Shown here piece after piece: positions 8,754-17,872 of a DNA stretch of 64,000 bases. The notes below the pieces were generated by a model. The model did not search any database. It saw only the letters and a list, made by a program, of their open reading frames with translations, and was not told where the DNA came from. Every line of letters begins with the position of its first letter. Positions within the stretch are counted from its first letter, which is position 1. Both the position numbers and the translations under genes were made by a program. This DNA comes from Alkalihalobacillus pseudalcaliphilus (GTDB lineage: Bacteria > Bacillota > Bacilli > Bacillales > Bacillaceae_D): assembly GCF_028610675.1 (NCBI RefSeq), contig NZ_JAQQWS010000001.1:62001-126000 (forward strand). Direction: 5' to 3'.

Positions 8754-10895
8754 ATGAAAAAAATGAGAATCTACGAATATGCAAAAGAACGCAACATCTC
8801 AAGTAAACAAGTCATCGATCAATTAAAAGCAAAAGACATTGAAGTAACGAATCATATGTCTGTTCTTACCGATGATATGTTAAAGGTTTTGAATAATGGT
8901 TCTACGGATCAAACAAGTTCAAAATCCGAGGGCGGCAAAAAAGAAACAAGTGCTAAAGCTCGCCCTAAAACTAATCAGAACCAGAATCAAAATCAAAAAA
9001 ATAATCAACATCCAGCAAATAAGAACCAAAAGCAACAAAAAGGCGGTCAAAACCGTCCACAAAATCGTAATCAAAAAGGAATCAATAAAGGGAATAGTAA
9101 GGGTCCTAAAAGGCCGCAACAACCTGCTGCTCCTAAGCCATTACCTGAAAAGATTACCTTCTCTGGTTCTCTAACAGTAGGAGAATTAGCTAAGCTTCTT
9201 CATAAGGAACCAAGTGAAATCATTAAGAAATTAATGTTCCTTGGTGTTATGTCCACCATTAATCAAGAATTAGATAAAGATTCAATTGAACTTATTGCGA
9301 CTGATTATGGTGTGGAAGTCGAAGAAGAAATTATTATTGATGAAATTGATTTTGAAGAATACGAAGAAGTAGTTAATGAAGAAGCATTAAGAGAGCGTCC
9401 TCCAGTTGTGACGATTATGGGACACGTTGACCATGGTAAAACAACATTACTTGATTCTATTCGTCATACGAAAGTAACTGAAGGTGAAGCTGGTGGTATC
9501 ACTCAACATATCGGTGCTTACCAAATTGAAACGGAAGGTAAAAAGATTACTTTCTTAGATACACCTGGTCACGCCGCTTTTACAACGATGCGTGCTCGTG
9601 GTGCCCAAGTTACTGATATTACGATTTTAGTCGTAGCTGCAGATGATGGTGTTATGCCACAAACGAAAGAGGCCATTAGCCATGCGAAAGCAGCTGGTGT
9701 TCCAATCATTGTTGCTGTGAATAAAATGGATAAAGAAGCAGCTAACCCTGACCGTGTGATGCAAGAGCTGACGGAATTTGAATTAGTTCCAGAGGCTTGG
9801 GGTGGAGACACGATTTTTGTAAATGTTTCAGCATTAAACGGAACAGGAATAGATGAATTATTAGAAATGATTTTACTTGTTTCTGAAGTGGAAGAGTATA
9901 AAGCTGACGCAACGATTGCGGCTAAAGGTACAGTCATTGAAGCAGAGCTAGATAAAGGACGCGGAGCAGTAGCGACTTTACTTGTTCAAAATGGCTCATT
10001 AAAAGTCGGTGATCCAATCGTAGTTGGTCATACATTTGGTCGTGTTCGTGCGATGGTTAATGATATCGGTCGTCGTGTGAAAGAAGTAGGTCCATCTACG
10101 CCTGTTGAAATTACAGGTTTGAATGATGTACCACAAGCTGGTGACCAATTCCAAGTATTTGCTGATGAGAAAAAAGCACGTCAAATTGGTGAAGCCCGTT
10201 ATAGCCGCCAACGTGAAGAAAATCGTACAGAAAATTCTCGTGTTAGTCTTGATGATCTATTTAATCAAATTCAACAAGGTGAAGTGAAAGATATCAATAT
10301 CATTATTAAAGCGGATGTACAAGGTGCCGTTGAAGCAATGAGAGGTTCATTAGAGAAAATCGAAGTAGCTGGTGTGAAAGTGAAAATTATTCACACAGGC
10401 GTTGGGGCTATTTCTGAGTCTGATATTATTTTAGCTTCTGCTTCAAATGCGATTGTTATCGGTTTTAATGTAAGACCTGATGTCAATGCGAAACGTATCG
10501 CTGAAGCTGAAAAGGTGGATATTCGTTTACACCGAGTCATTTATAATGCGATTGAAGAAGTTGAACAAGCGATGAAAGGGATGCTTGACCCAGAATATCA
10601 AGAAAAAGTTATCGGTCAAGTTGAGATTCGTACGACTTTTAAAGTGTCCAAAATTGGTACAATTGCAGGGTCGTATGTCACAGAAGGTAAGATCTCTCGT
10701 GATTCTACCGTTCGTTTGATCCGTGATGGTGTCGTTATTTATGAAGGTGCTATTAATGCTTTAAAACGTTTCAAAGATGACGCTAAAGAAGTTGCAGCAG
10801 GTTATGAGTGTGGTATTACACTTGAGAACTTTAATGATGTAAAAGAAGGCGACATAATTGAAGCTTACATTATGGAGGAAATTGAACGTAAATGA
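8754..10895 (+). CDS. infB: translation initiation factor IF-2
   Basis: GTPase that brings fMet-tRNA to the 30S subunit and promotes subunit joining (713 aa). An N-terminal IF2-N helix bundle (MKKMRIYEYAKERNISSKQV) is followed by a low-complexity Asn/Gln/Lys-rich linker (about 56-125), a second IF2-N copy, and the G domain with GHVDHGKT (G1), DTPGHAA (G3) and NKMD (G4). Domains II-IV follow. An ATG at 8739 lies before the Shine-Dalgarno GTGGAGG, so ATG 8754 is the start. The stop overlaps the ylxP start by 4 bp. Confidence 0.98.
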   Translation: MKKMRIYEYAKERNISSKQVIDQLKAKDIEVTNHMSVLTDDMLKVLNNGSTDQTSSKSEGGKKETSAKARPKTNQNQNQNQKNNQHPANKNQKQQKGGQNRPQNRNQKGINKGNSKGPKRPQQPAAPKPLPEKITFSGSLTVGELAKLLHKEPSEIIKKLMFLGVMSTINQELDKDSIELIATDYGVEVEEEIIIDEIDFEEYEEVVNEEALRERPPVVTIMGHVDHGKTTLLDSIRHTKVTEGEAGGITQHIGAYQIETEGKKITFLDTPGHAAFTTMRARGAQVTDITILVVAADDGVMPQTKEAISHAKAAGVPIIVAVNKMDKEAANPDRVMQELTEFELVPEAWGGDTIFVNVSALNGTGIDELLEMILLVSEVEEYKADATIAAKGTVIEAELDKGRGAVATLLVQNGSLKVGDPIVVGHTFGRVRAMVNDIGRRVKEVGPSTPVEITGLNDVPQAGDQFQVFADEKKARQIGEARYSRQREENRTENSRVSLDDLFNQIQQGEVKDINIIIKADVQGAVEAMRGSLEKIEVAGVKVKIIHTGVGAISESDIILASASNAIVIGFNVRPDVNAKRIAEAEKVDIRLHRVIYNAIEEVEQAMKGMLDPEYQEKVIGQVEIRTTFKVSKIGTIAGSYVTEGKISRDSTVRLIRDGVVIYEGAINALKRFKDDAKEVAAGYECGITLENFNDVKEGDIIEAYIMEEIERK

Positions 10896-11173
10896 TCATA
10901 GGCTCTATACGTTGTGAGCTCATAATTAGTGATGTTCACTCCTTAAAGGAGAAACGTTCCGTTCTCAAAAGTATCCTTACACGTTTAAAACAAAAATATA
11001 ACCTGTCAATTGCTGAAACGGATTACCAAGATGTTTGGCAACGAGCTGAAGTATCAATCGTCACAGTCGGTAATACTAGAGCTGTTTGTGAAAAGGAATT
11101 ACAACGTGGGTTAGCTTTGATCGATCAAGATGATAGAGCTGAGCGCACATTAACGGACTATGAATGGTTATAA
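10892..11173 (+). CDS. ylxP: DUF503 family protein YlxP
   Basis: Small protein (93 aa) of the YlxP/DUF503 family, seen almost always between infB and rbfA. Family signature: LIISDVHSLKEKRSVLKSI near the start and NLSIAETDYQDVWQRAEVSIVTVG in the middle. Its biochemical function is not established; the location suggests a part in 30S assembly or initiation. Start codon overlaps the infB stop (ATGA). Confidence 0.92.
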   Translation: MIIGSIRCELIISDVHSLKEKRSVLKSILTRLKQKYNLSIAETDYQDVWQRAEVSIVTVGNTRAVCEKELQRGLALIDQDDRAERTLTDYEWL

Positions 11174-11206
11174 TAAGATTGTTGTATGTTTTGAGGTGAA
11201 TAACGT

Positions 11207-11566
11207 ATGAGTAATGTAAGAGCACACCGTGTTGGTGAGCAGATGAAAAAAGAACTAAGTGATATTATTATGCGTGAACTGAAGGATCCTAGAATTAGCT
11301 TTGTAACGGTGACCGGTGTAGATGTGACCGGTGATTTACAGCAAGCGAAGGTTTTTATTACTGTTTTAGGTAGTGATGAACAAAAAGAAGCTACGCTGAT
11401 GGGTCTATCAAAAGCAAAGGGTTTTATCCGCAGTGAAATCGGTAAAAGAATTCGTTTACGCAAAACACCTGAGCTCATTTTTGAATTTGATGAATCGATC
11501 GAATACGGAAATCGAATTGAATCATTATTGAATAAAATTAACGATGAGCCTAAATCAGGAGAATAA
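11207..11566 (+). CDS. rbfA: 30S ribosome-binding factor A
   Basis: KH-fold assembly factor for the 30S subunit, acting on the 5' helix of 16S rRNA and in cold adaptation (119 aa). Seen features: N-terminal RVGEQMKKELSDIIMRELKDPR and the C-terminal TPELIFEFDESIEYGNRIESLL, both typical of RbfA. It is the last gene of the rimP-nusA-infB operon here because a terminator follows 7 bp after the stop; in B. subtilis truB follows rbfA closely. Confidence 0.97.
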   Translation: MSNVRAHRVGEQMKKELSDIIMRELKDPRISFVTVTGVDVTGDLQQAKVFITVLGSDEQKEATLMGLSKAKGFIRSEIGKRIRLRKTPELIFEFDESIEYGNRIESLLNKINDEPKSGE

Positions 11567-11573
11567 TGAAATA

Positions 11574-11606
11574 GGATAAGGGCCACATCGGCTCTTATCC
11601 TTTTTT
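11574..11606 (+). terminator. intrinsic terminator of the rimP-rbfA operon
   Basis: GGATAAGGGCC at 11574-11584 pairs with GGCTCTTATCC at 11590-11600 (one G-U), loop ACATC, followed by six T at 11601-11606. Confidence 0.9.
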
Positions 11607-11622
11607 ACATAGAGGATCCCCT

Positions 11623-11650
11623 GTTCAATCTTTCACCATAAAGATTGAAC
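11623..11650. repeat. perfect 11-bp inverted repeat at edge of tandem array
   Basis: GTTCAATCTTT at 11623-11633 and AAAGATTGAAC at 11640-11650 with a 6-base loop (CACCAT). No T-run follows. It stands at the left border of the 51-bp array. Its TTCAATCTTT is shared with the start of the left-end module at 61246-61255. Confidence 0.55.
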
Positions 11651-11674
11651 GTAGCTAGAAAAAATTGTAAGAAA

Positions 11675-12090
11675 GCCCGAGCAAACGAGGAATCACGGGG
11701 TTGCGAGCAGAAAAAAGAGAAGGAAAAGCCCGAGCAAACGCTGAATCGCGGGGTTACGGGCAGAAAAAGAAGAAGAAAGCCCGAGCAAACGCTGAATCAC
11801 GGGGTTGTGAGCTGAAAAAGGAGAAGAAAGCCCGAGCAAACGCTGAATCACGGGGTTGTGAGCAGAAAAAAGAGAAGGAAGCCCGAGCAAACGCTGAATC
11901 GCGGGGTTGCGGGCAGAAAAAGAAGAAGAAAGCCCGAGCAAACACGGAATCACGGGGGTGTGAGCTGAAAAAGGAGAAGAAAGCCCGAGCAAACGCGGAA
12001 TCACGGGGTTGCGAGCTGAAAAATAGTAAGAAAGCCCGAGCAAACGCGGGTTGCGAGCTGAAAAAGGTGGAGGAAGCCCGAGTAAACGTA
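11675..12090 (+). repeat. 51-bp tandem array, about 8 units
   Basis: Units begin GCCCGAGCAAACG at 11675, 11728, 11779, 11830, 11881, 11932, 11983, 12034 and (partial) 12076. Spacing is 53, then five units of 51, a further 51, then 42 bp. Each unit holds potential pairing between GCCCGAGCAA and TTGCGGGC (clearest in units 2 and 5), followed by a purine-rich A/G tract. Because 51 is divisible by 3, several frames stay open on both strands, including a 17-residue peptide repeat, but there is no start signal and the units vary like a minisatellite. A single related unit lies at 19664-19706. Confidence 0.9.
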
Positions 12091-12104
12091 AAACCCATCG
12101 CTCC

Positions 12105-12122
12105 AAGTAACTTCCATACAAA
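12105..12122 (+). repeat. dispersed element, right-end module
   Basis: AAGTAACTTCCATACAAA, identical to the right end of the GC-rich repeat at 1905-1922. It immediately follows the 51-bp array and lies about 25 bp before truB. Confidence 0.7.
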
Positions 12123-12147
12123 GTATATATATTAAGGAGTTTTGTAG

Positions 12148-13074
12148 ATGAAAACAGCTGGCATCCTGTCATTATTAAAACCAGCCGGAATGACGTCACA
12201 TGATTGTGTCGTAAAAATAAGAAAACTATTTCAAACAAAAAAGGTAGGGCACACAGGGACATTAGATCCTGCAGTCACGGGTGTTTTACCAATTTGTATT
12301 GGACAAGCTACCAAAGTTGCCGAATATATGTCTGACTATGCAAAAGCCTATGAAGCTGAAGTCACTTTAGGAATCGCCACAACGACCGAAGACCAAACAG
12401 GTGAAATGATTGAGCAAGTTGACATCGATCAGCTCCTTACAAATGAACAAATAGATGCAACATTAAAGACCTTTCAAGGAGAAATCACACAAATTCCTCC
12501 TATGTATTCAGCAGTAAAAGTAAATGGTCGGAGATTGTATGATTATGCAAGGAAAAATGAAGTCGTAGAACGGCCAAAGAGGCTAGTAAACATCTATGAA
12601 ATAATACGTCTTGATGATGTCCAGTTAGACCAAGAAGCTAAAGTCATCCGCTTTCGTATATCCGTTCTTTGCTCAAAAGGGACATATGTAAGGACATTAG
12701 CGGTTGATATAGGTAAAAAGCTTGGTTTGCCTGCTCATATGTCTAAGCTCATTCGAACATCTTCAGGACCATTTCTGCTAGATGATTGCATAACTTTAGA
12801 AGAGCTTGAAAATTTTCCGAGTGTTGAAGAAAGGTATCGTTACTTATTACCTCTTGATCGAGCGATCGCTCATTTACCTTCCTATACAGTTGATGAAGAG
12901 ATAGAACAGAAGATTAAATTTGGTTCGGTATTAACCAAAGACAAATCTATAGAAGAAAGTCGATTTACCTTTTATAATAGAGAAGGTCAATGTTTAGCGA
13001 TCTATCAAGATCATCCAACAAAAGAAGGATTGATCAAACCTGAAAAGATGCTTTTTATATCAGCTGGTCAGTAA
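12148..13074 (+). CDS. truB: tRNA pseudouridine(55) synthase
   Basis: Makes pseudouridine 55 in the T-loop of tRNAs (308 aa). The catalytic loop GHTGTLDPAVTGVLP (residues about 35-49) carries the nucleophilic Asp; KAYEAEVTLGIATTTEDQTGE and SKGTYVRTLAVDIG are other family blocks, with a PUA-like C terminus. Start ATG at 12148 behind AAGGAGTTTTGTAG. Upstream lies the 51-bp array instead of rbfA, so truB and ribF must be transcribed from a promoter of their own in this strain. Confidence 0.98.
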   Translation: MKTAGILSLLKPAGMTSHDCVVKIRKLFQTKKVGHTGTLDPAVTGVLPICIGQATKVAEYMSDYAKAYEAEVTLGIATTTEDQTGEMIEQVDIDQLLTNEQIDATLKTFQGEITQIPPMYSAVKVNGRRLYDYARKNEVVERPKRLVNIYEIIRLDDVQLDQEAKVIRFRISVLCSKGTYVRTLAVDIGKKLGLPAHMSKLIRTSSGPFLLDDCITLEELENFPSVEERYRYLLPLDRAIAHLPSYTVDEEIEQKIKFGSVLTKDKSIEESRFTFYNREGQCLAIYQDHPTKEGLIKPEKMLFISAGQ

Positions 13075-13095
13075 ATCATACAAGGGGGACTGAAG

Positions 13096-14052
13096 ATGGA
13101 GACGATTTATTTGCAGCATCCCATCGATCCAACAGAAATAGATATCAAACCGACTGTGATGGCATTAGGTTATTTTGACGGTGTCCATAAAGGTCATCAA
13201 GAGGTTATCAAAGTGGCTGCCGAGCAAGCCGTTGAGAAAGGCTTGTTATTAACGCTCATGACGTTTTCTCCACATCCAAAGGAAGTATTATCAAAAGTGG
13301 CTGAACCAATGAGGCATTTAACGCCACTTGAAGATAAGTTGCAGTTATTAGAGAAATTAGGCGTAGATCGAGTACTCGTCGTTTCCTTTACGGAAGATTT
13401 CGCTAAGCTAACTCCAGAGCAATTTGTAGAACAATATATAATAAATCTGCATGTTCAGCACACTGTTTGTGGATTTGATTTCACATATGGATCACGAGGG
13501 AAAGGTAATATAAACACATTACCTGAGCATTCGAAAGAGAGATTTACACAAAGTATTGTACCAAAATTGGAGTACGAGAATAAAAAAATCAGCTCAACCC
13601 ATATAAGAAAGTTATTAGAAGCTGGGCAAGTTGAGCAAGTTCCATATGATTTAAACCGTTACTATTCCATTCAGGGGATCGTTGTTGATGGCGATAAACG
13701 AGGACGAAAGCTAGGTTTTCCTACTGCCAATATTCAAATGAACAAACGTTATGTGATCCCGAAAACGGGTGTATATGGTGTTCGTGTTAGCTATAAGAAT
13801 AAAGCCTATTTTGGAGTCTGTAATCTTGGTTATGTACCGACTTTTAATGAAAATCAAAAGCCTGAACCATCGATTGAAGTCCATCTATTAGACTTTGATC
13901 AAAATGTGTATGGAGAATCATTAAAAGTAGAATGGATTTTTAGAATTCGCTCTGAAAAGAAATTTGCCGACTTTAATGATCTAGTTAAACAAATCAACAC
14001 TGATAAACTAACAGCCATTGATTTTTTCAATGAAAATGAACTTGCATTCTAG
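13096..14052 (+). CDS. ribF: bifunctional riboflavin kinase / FAD synthetase
   Basis: Converts riboflavin to FMN and then FAD (318 aa; called ribC in B. subtilis). The N-terminal nucleotidyltransferase domain has GYFDGVHKGHQ (about 25-35) and ISSTHIRKLL. The C-terminal kinase domain starts near residue 185 with GDKRGRKLGFPTANIQ. It lies 21 bp after truB, as in many Firmicutes. Start ATG preceded by AAGGGGGACTGAAG. Confidence 0.97.
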   Translation: METIYLQHPIDPTEIDIKPTVMALGYFDGVHKGHQEVIKVAAEQAVEKGLLLTLMTFSPHPKEVLSKVAEPMRHLTPLEDKLQLLEKLGVDRVLVVSFTEDFAKLTPEQFVEQYIINLHVQHTVCGFDFTYGSRGKGNINTLPEHSKERFTQSIVPKLEYENKKISSTHIRKLLEAGQVEQVPYDLNRYYSIQGIVVDGDKRGRKLGFPTANIQMNKRYVIPKTGVYGVRVSYKNKAYFGVCNLGYVPTFNENQKPEPSIEVHLLDFDQNVYGESLKVEWIFRIRSEKKFADFNDLVKQINTDKLTAIDFFNENELAF

Positions 14053-14164
14053 TAAGAATCCATGTATAGTAGTCATGTACATGAAGTACTAATCCTTTTC
14101 TTGGCAAAACGATTTCACCGACGTTTGCGAGGGATGGGAGATTTTCGAAAGGGAGGTGAATAGG

Positions 14165-14434
14165 ATGGCATTAACACAAGAGCGTAAAAATGAAATTATC
14201 GCTGAGTTTAAAGTGCATGATACGGACACTGGTTCTCCAGAAGTTCAAGTCGCTATCCTTACTGAGCAGATCAACACATTAAATGAGCATTTACGTACTC
14301 ATAAGAAGGATCACCATTCACGTCGTGGTCTTTTAAAAATGGTAGGTCAACGTCGTAACTTGTTAACTTACTTACGTAACAAAGATGTAACACGTTACCG
14401 TAACTTAGTTGATAAGCTTGGCTTACGTCGATAG
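14165..14434 (+). CDS. rpsO: 30S ribosomal protein S15
   Basis: Primary 16S rRNA-binding protein of the 30S platform (89 aa). The sequence shows the usual four-helix pattern: HDTDTGSPEVQVAILTEQI, then HLRTHKKDHHSRRGLLKMVGQRR and the basic C terminus. ATG 14165 (MALTQERKNEI) is chosen over an in-frame GTG at 14156 because the Shine-Dalgarno GGGAGGTG lies on that GTG. The 112-bp leader after ribF could hold an S15 autoregulatory structure, as known in B. subtilis and Geobacillus, but I did not fold it. Confidence 0.98.
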   Translation: MALTQERKNEIIAEFKVHDTDTGSPEVQVAILTEQINTLNEHLRTHKKDHHSRRGLLKMVGQRRNLLTYLRNKDVTRYRNLVDKLGLRR

Positions 14435-14444
14435 TATCGAAGTG

Positions 14445-14469
14445 AAAGCGGGAGAATTCCCGCTTTTTT
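14445..14469 (+). terminator. intrinsic terminator after rpsO
   Basis: AAAGCGGGA 14445-14453 pairs with TCCCGCTTT 14458-14466, loop GAAT, followed by T to 14469. It separates rpsO from pnp; the remaining 190 bp before pnp is AT-rich with no gene seen. Confidence 0.9.
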
Positions 14470-14658
14470 CGCTCTTTAAGCCTTTAAAATATGAAGATAG
14501 CATCATCAAAAGAATCATACATATGAAGCTTCAATTAGTTTATACGTGTTAAATAGAAGTAATCCTTTTATTTTTTGGTTAAATAGGCAATAATAAGTAG
14601 TGAGCTTAAAAGTAGTATATAAGCATGATTATTTTTGTGTACGAGAGGAGTACGCGTA

Positions 14659-16776
14659 ATGGAACAAGAAAGACAAGTATTTACAATGGAATGGGCCGGA
14701 CGTACGCTAACTATTGAAGCGGGACAATTAGCTAAACAAGCGAACGGTGCGGTTCTTGTTCGTTATGGGGATACAGCTGTCTTAAGTACAGCAACAGCTT
14801 CCAAGGATCCAAAGGATGTAAGCTTTTTCCCTTTAACTGTTAATTATGAAGAAAGATTATATGCAGCTGGTAAAATTCCAGGCGGATTCATTAAAAGGGA
14901 AGGTCGCCCTAGTGAAAAAGCGATTTTAGCTAGCCGATTAATTGACCGTCCGATCCGACCATTATTCCCAGATGGTTTCCGTAATGAAGTTCAAGTAATT
15001 AGTATCGTCATGAGTGTTGAACAAAACTGTTCATCTGAAATGGCTGCTATGTTTGGTTCTTCACTGGCTTTGTCAATCTCAGATATCCCGTTTGACGGAC
15101 CGATTGCTGGTGTGACAGTAGGTCGTTCAGAAGACGGTACCTTTATGGTTAATCCAACGCCAGAGCAACTAGACAAAAGTGATTTAAATCTTGTTGTGGC
15201 TGGAACAAAAGATGCAATAAATATGGTTGAAGCAGGTGCTGATGAGGTACCAGAAGAAGTAATGCTTGAAGCGATTATGTTCGGTCATGAAGAAATTAAA
15301 CGCTTAATTGCGTTCCAAGAAGAAATTGTCGCCAAAGTAGGTAAGGAAAAGCGTGAAGTTGTTTTAAAACAAGTTGATGCTGAGCTCGAAAAAGAAGTAC
15401 GTGAAATAGCTGAATTAGACTTGAAACAAGCGGTTCAAGTACAAGAGAAGCATGCAAGACAAGCTGCCATTGATGAAGTAATGAATGCAACGTTGGCAAA
15501 ATTTGAAGAGCGTGCAGATGAAGATATTAAGCTAAGTGACGTAAAAGAAACGTTACAAAAGCTTGTGAAAGAAGAAGTTAGACGCTTAATAACGGTTGAA
15601 AAGATTCGACCTGACGGAAGAGCGATTGATGAAATTAGAGCTCTATCATCTCAAGTAACTTTATTACCTCGTACACACGGTTCTGGTTTATTTACACGCG
15701 GACAAACTCAAGCGCTTAGTATTTGTACGCTTGGTGCTTTAGGTGATGTACAAATTCTTGATGGACTTGGAATCGAAGAGTCTAAGCGTTTTATGCATCA
15801 TTATAATTTCCCTCAGTTCAGTGTGGGTGAAACCGGTCCTATCCGTGGTCCTGGTCGCCGTGAGATTGGACATGGTGCCTTAGGTGAACGTGCATTAGAA
15901 CCAGTCATTCCAAATGAGGTAGATTTCCCTTATACAATTCGTCTAGTATCAGAGGTATTAGAATCTAATGGTTCAACTTCTCAAGCTAGTATCTGTGCAA
16001 GCACACTTGCGATGATGGATGCCGGAGTTCCGATTAAAGCACCTGTAGCTGGAATTGCGATGGGATTAGTAAAACAAGATGAACATATTAGTGTTTTAAC
16101 AGATATTCAAGGTATGGAAGATGCTTTAGGAGATATGGATTTTAAAGTAGCTGGTACACAAAAAGGCGTAACGGCTCTGCAAATGGATATCAAAATCTCT
16201 GGTATTAATCGTGAGATCTTAGAAGAAGCTTTAGAACAAGCGAAAAAAGGTCGTATGGTTATTTTAGATAGTATGTTAGCAACGATTTCTGAATCTCGTG
16301 AAGAGCTTTCTGAATATGCACCAAAGATTCTAACAATGAAAATTAATCCTGATAAAATCCGTGATGTTATTGGACCAAGCGGTAAAATGATTAATAAAAT
16401 CATTGAGGATACAGGTGTCAAAATTGATATTGAGCAAGATGGTACAGTTTACATTTCATCGATAGATAGTGAAATGAACAAAAAAGCTCGCTCTACGATT
16501 GAAGATATCGTTCGTGAAGTTGAAGTTGGACAAACTTACTTAGGTAAGGTAAAACGTATCGAGAAATTTGGGGCGTTTGTAGAATTGTTCAAAGGAAAAG
16601 ATGGCCTCGTTCACATTTCCCAACTTGCGGAAGAGCGTACGAACAAAGTGGAAGACGTTGTGAAAATTGGTGATGAAATCCTTGTGCGTGTAACAGAGAT
16701 TGATAACCAAGGTCGCGTTAATCTTTCTCGTAAAGTTATTTTAAAAGAGCAAAGCGAACAACAAGCTCAGAAATAA
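14659..16776 (+). CDS. pnp: polyribonucleotide nucleotidyltransferase (PNPase)
   Basis: 3'-to-5' phosphorolytic exoribonuclease central to mRNA decay (705 aa). Two RNase PH domains (first with GGFIKREGRPSEKAIL, second with RTHGSGLFTRGQTQAL and the catalytic DAGVPIKAPVAGIAMGL region), a linking helical domain with charged coiled segments (about 215-300), then KH (IRDVIGPSGKMINKII) and S1 (GKVKRIEKFGAFVELFKGKDGLVHISQ). Start ATG 14659 follows GAGAGGAGTACGCGTA; the in-frame GTG at 14635 precedes that site and is not used. Confidence 0.98.
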   Translation: MEQERQVFTMEWAGRTLTIEAGQLAKQANGAVLVRYGDTAVLSTATASKDPKDVSFFPLTVNYEERLYAAGKIPGGFIKREGRPSEKAILASRLIDRPIRPLFPDGFRNEVQVISIVMSVEQNCSSEMAAMFGSSLALSISDIPFDGPIAGVTVGRSEDGTFMVNPTPEQLDKSDLNLVVAGTKDAINMVEAGADEVPEEVMLEAIMFGHEEIKRLIAFQEEIVAKVGKEKREVVLKQVDAELEKEVREIAELDLKQAVQVQEKHARQAAIDEVMNATLAKFEERADEDIKLSDVKETLQKLVKEEVRRLITVEKIRPDGRAIDEIRALSSQVTLLPRTHGSGLFTRGQTQALSICTLGALGDVQILDGLGIEESKRFMHHYNFPQFSVGETGPIRGPGRREIGHGALGERALEPVIPNEVDFPYTIRLVSEVLESNGSTSQASICASTLAMMDAGVPIKAPVAGIAMGLVKQDEHISVLTDIQGMEDALGDMDFKVAGTQKGVTALQMDIKISGINREILEEALEQAKKGRMVILDSMLATISESREELSEYAPKILTMKINPDKIRDVIGPSGKMINKIIEDTGVKIDIEQDGTVYISSIDSEMNKKARSTIEDIVREVEVGQTYLGKVKRIEKFGAFVELFKGKDGLVHISQLAEERTNKVEDVVKIGDEILVRVTEIDNQGRVNLSRKVILKEQSEQQAQK

Positions 16777-16782
16777 GAGCTT

Positions 16783-16810
16783 AGGCTGGAGTTTTTCCAG
16801 TCTTTTTTTT
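16783..16810 (+). terminator. intrinsic terminator after pnp
   Basis: GGCTGGA 16784-16790 pairs with TCCAGTC 16796-16802 (one G-U), followed by eight T. Confidence 0.88.
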
Positions 16811-16883
16811 ATGCTCTTAGACAAGTGAGCTATGTTCTAACTTGTCCCTGATTGTCATAGGATGAAGCAAAGGGAGGGATGAT

Positions 16884-17861
16884 ATGAAAAAGGTAGTCAT
16901 TCACACTTTGCTTTGCTTAGTATTAGTAAGCCTATCATTTGCAGCTGTTCATAATCCTTTTTCATTAAACTATATAGAGTCTGTGAAAGAAGAAAGTTTG
17001 CTCGTGATGGCTGAGCAAGATCCATTATGGCAAGAAATTAGTTCTAAAGCACCTGATTATGAAATGAAACCAATTGATGCACGAATTGACCGTGTCTGGA
17101 AAGCGGTGCCTGGTTATAATGGATTAAAAGTTGACGTAGAAAGTTCCTATGATAAGATGAAGAAGTTAGGGCTTTTTGATGAAAATGAGCTTGTTTTTGA
17201 AGAGGTTTCACCGAAGATACATTTAGAGGACTTAGAGCCACAACCGATATACCGTGGCAATGAAGAGAAACCAATGGTCTCCTTCTTAATTAATGTTGCT
17301 TGGGGTAATGAATATATTCCTGACATTTTAAAAACACTAAATAAACACAGCATAAAAGCAACTTTTTTCTTAGATGGTTCTTGGGTTAAAAGCAATCCAC
17401 AAATGGCGATGATGATTCAGGAAGAAGGTCATGAAATAGGCTCCCATGCTTATTCGCACCCGGATATGCAAACTTTAACGGAAAAAAGAATAGACGAAGA
17501 GTTATCCAAAACCAATGACGTGATTGAGGCAACATTAAATGTGTCACCTAAGTGGTTTGCACCACCGAGTGGTAGTTTTAACCAATTAGTCGTAGACAGG
17601 GCAGCTTTTTATCAAATGCAAACCATTCTTTGGTCTGTCGATACCATTGATTGGCGTAAACCAGATCCGATGCAAATGAGTCAGAAGGTCGTAAGTAAAG
17701 TCCATAATGGAGCAACGATTCTTATGCATCCAACAGAGTCAACGGCAAAAGGTATGGAGTCAATGATTAGTGGTATAAAAGAACAAGGTTTTCAAATTGG
17801 TACTGTATCGGATTTGATGGATGAGAAAAGATTACAAGGTGTAACCTCTACTCAAAACTAG
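16884..17861 (+). CDS. ylxY: YlxY-type polysaccharide deacetylase-like protein
   Basis: Exported or membrane-anchored protein (325 aa) with an N-terminal hydrophobic signal segment (residues 1-20) and a C-terminal NodB-like carbohydrate esterase 4 domain (about 130-310). The HxxxH metal motif is present as HAYSHPD, but the usual TFDDG motif with its two Asp is replaced by NVAWGNE, so classic deacetylase activity is doubtful. YlxY of B. subtilis has the same genomic place between pnp and mlpA. Substrate unknown; peptidoglycan is a guess. Shine-Dalgarno AAAGGGAGGG. Confidence 0.9.
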   Translation: MKKVVIHTLLCLVLVSLSFAAVHNPFSLNYIESVKEESLLVMAEQDPLWQEISSKAPDYEMKPIDARIDRVWKAVPGYNGLKVDVESSYDKMKKLGLFDENELVFEEVSPKIHLEDLEPQPIYRGNEEKPMVSFLINVAWGNEYIPDILKTLNKHSIKATFFLDGSWVKSNPQMAMMIQEEGHEIGSHAYSHPDMQTLTEKRIDEELSKTNDVIEATLNVSPKWFAPPSGSFNQLVVDRAAFYQMQTILWSVDTIDWRKPDPMQMSQKVVSKVHNGATILMHPTESTAKGMESMISGIKEQGFQIGTVSDLMDEKRLQGVTSTQN

Positions 17862-17872
17862 GAGGTAAAAGA

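Noticed and set aside
11701..12135. 144-codon open frame with 17-residue peptide repeats (and open frames on the opposite strand)
   Set aside because: A 51-bp period keeps any stop-free frame open by itself. There is no Shine-Dalgarno or upstream start, frames are open on both strands, and unit lengths of 53 and 42 bp break the pattern. Treated as a non-coding minisatellite.
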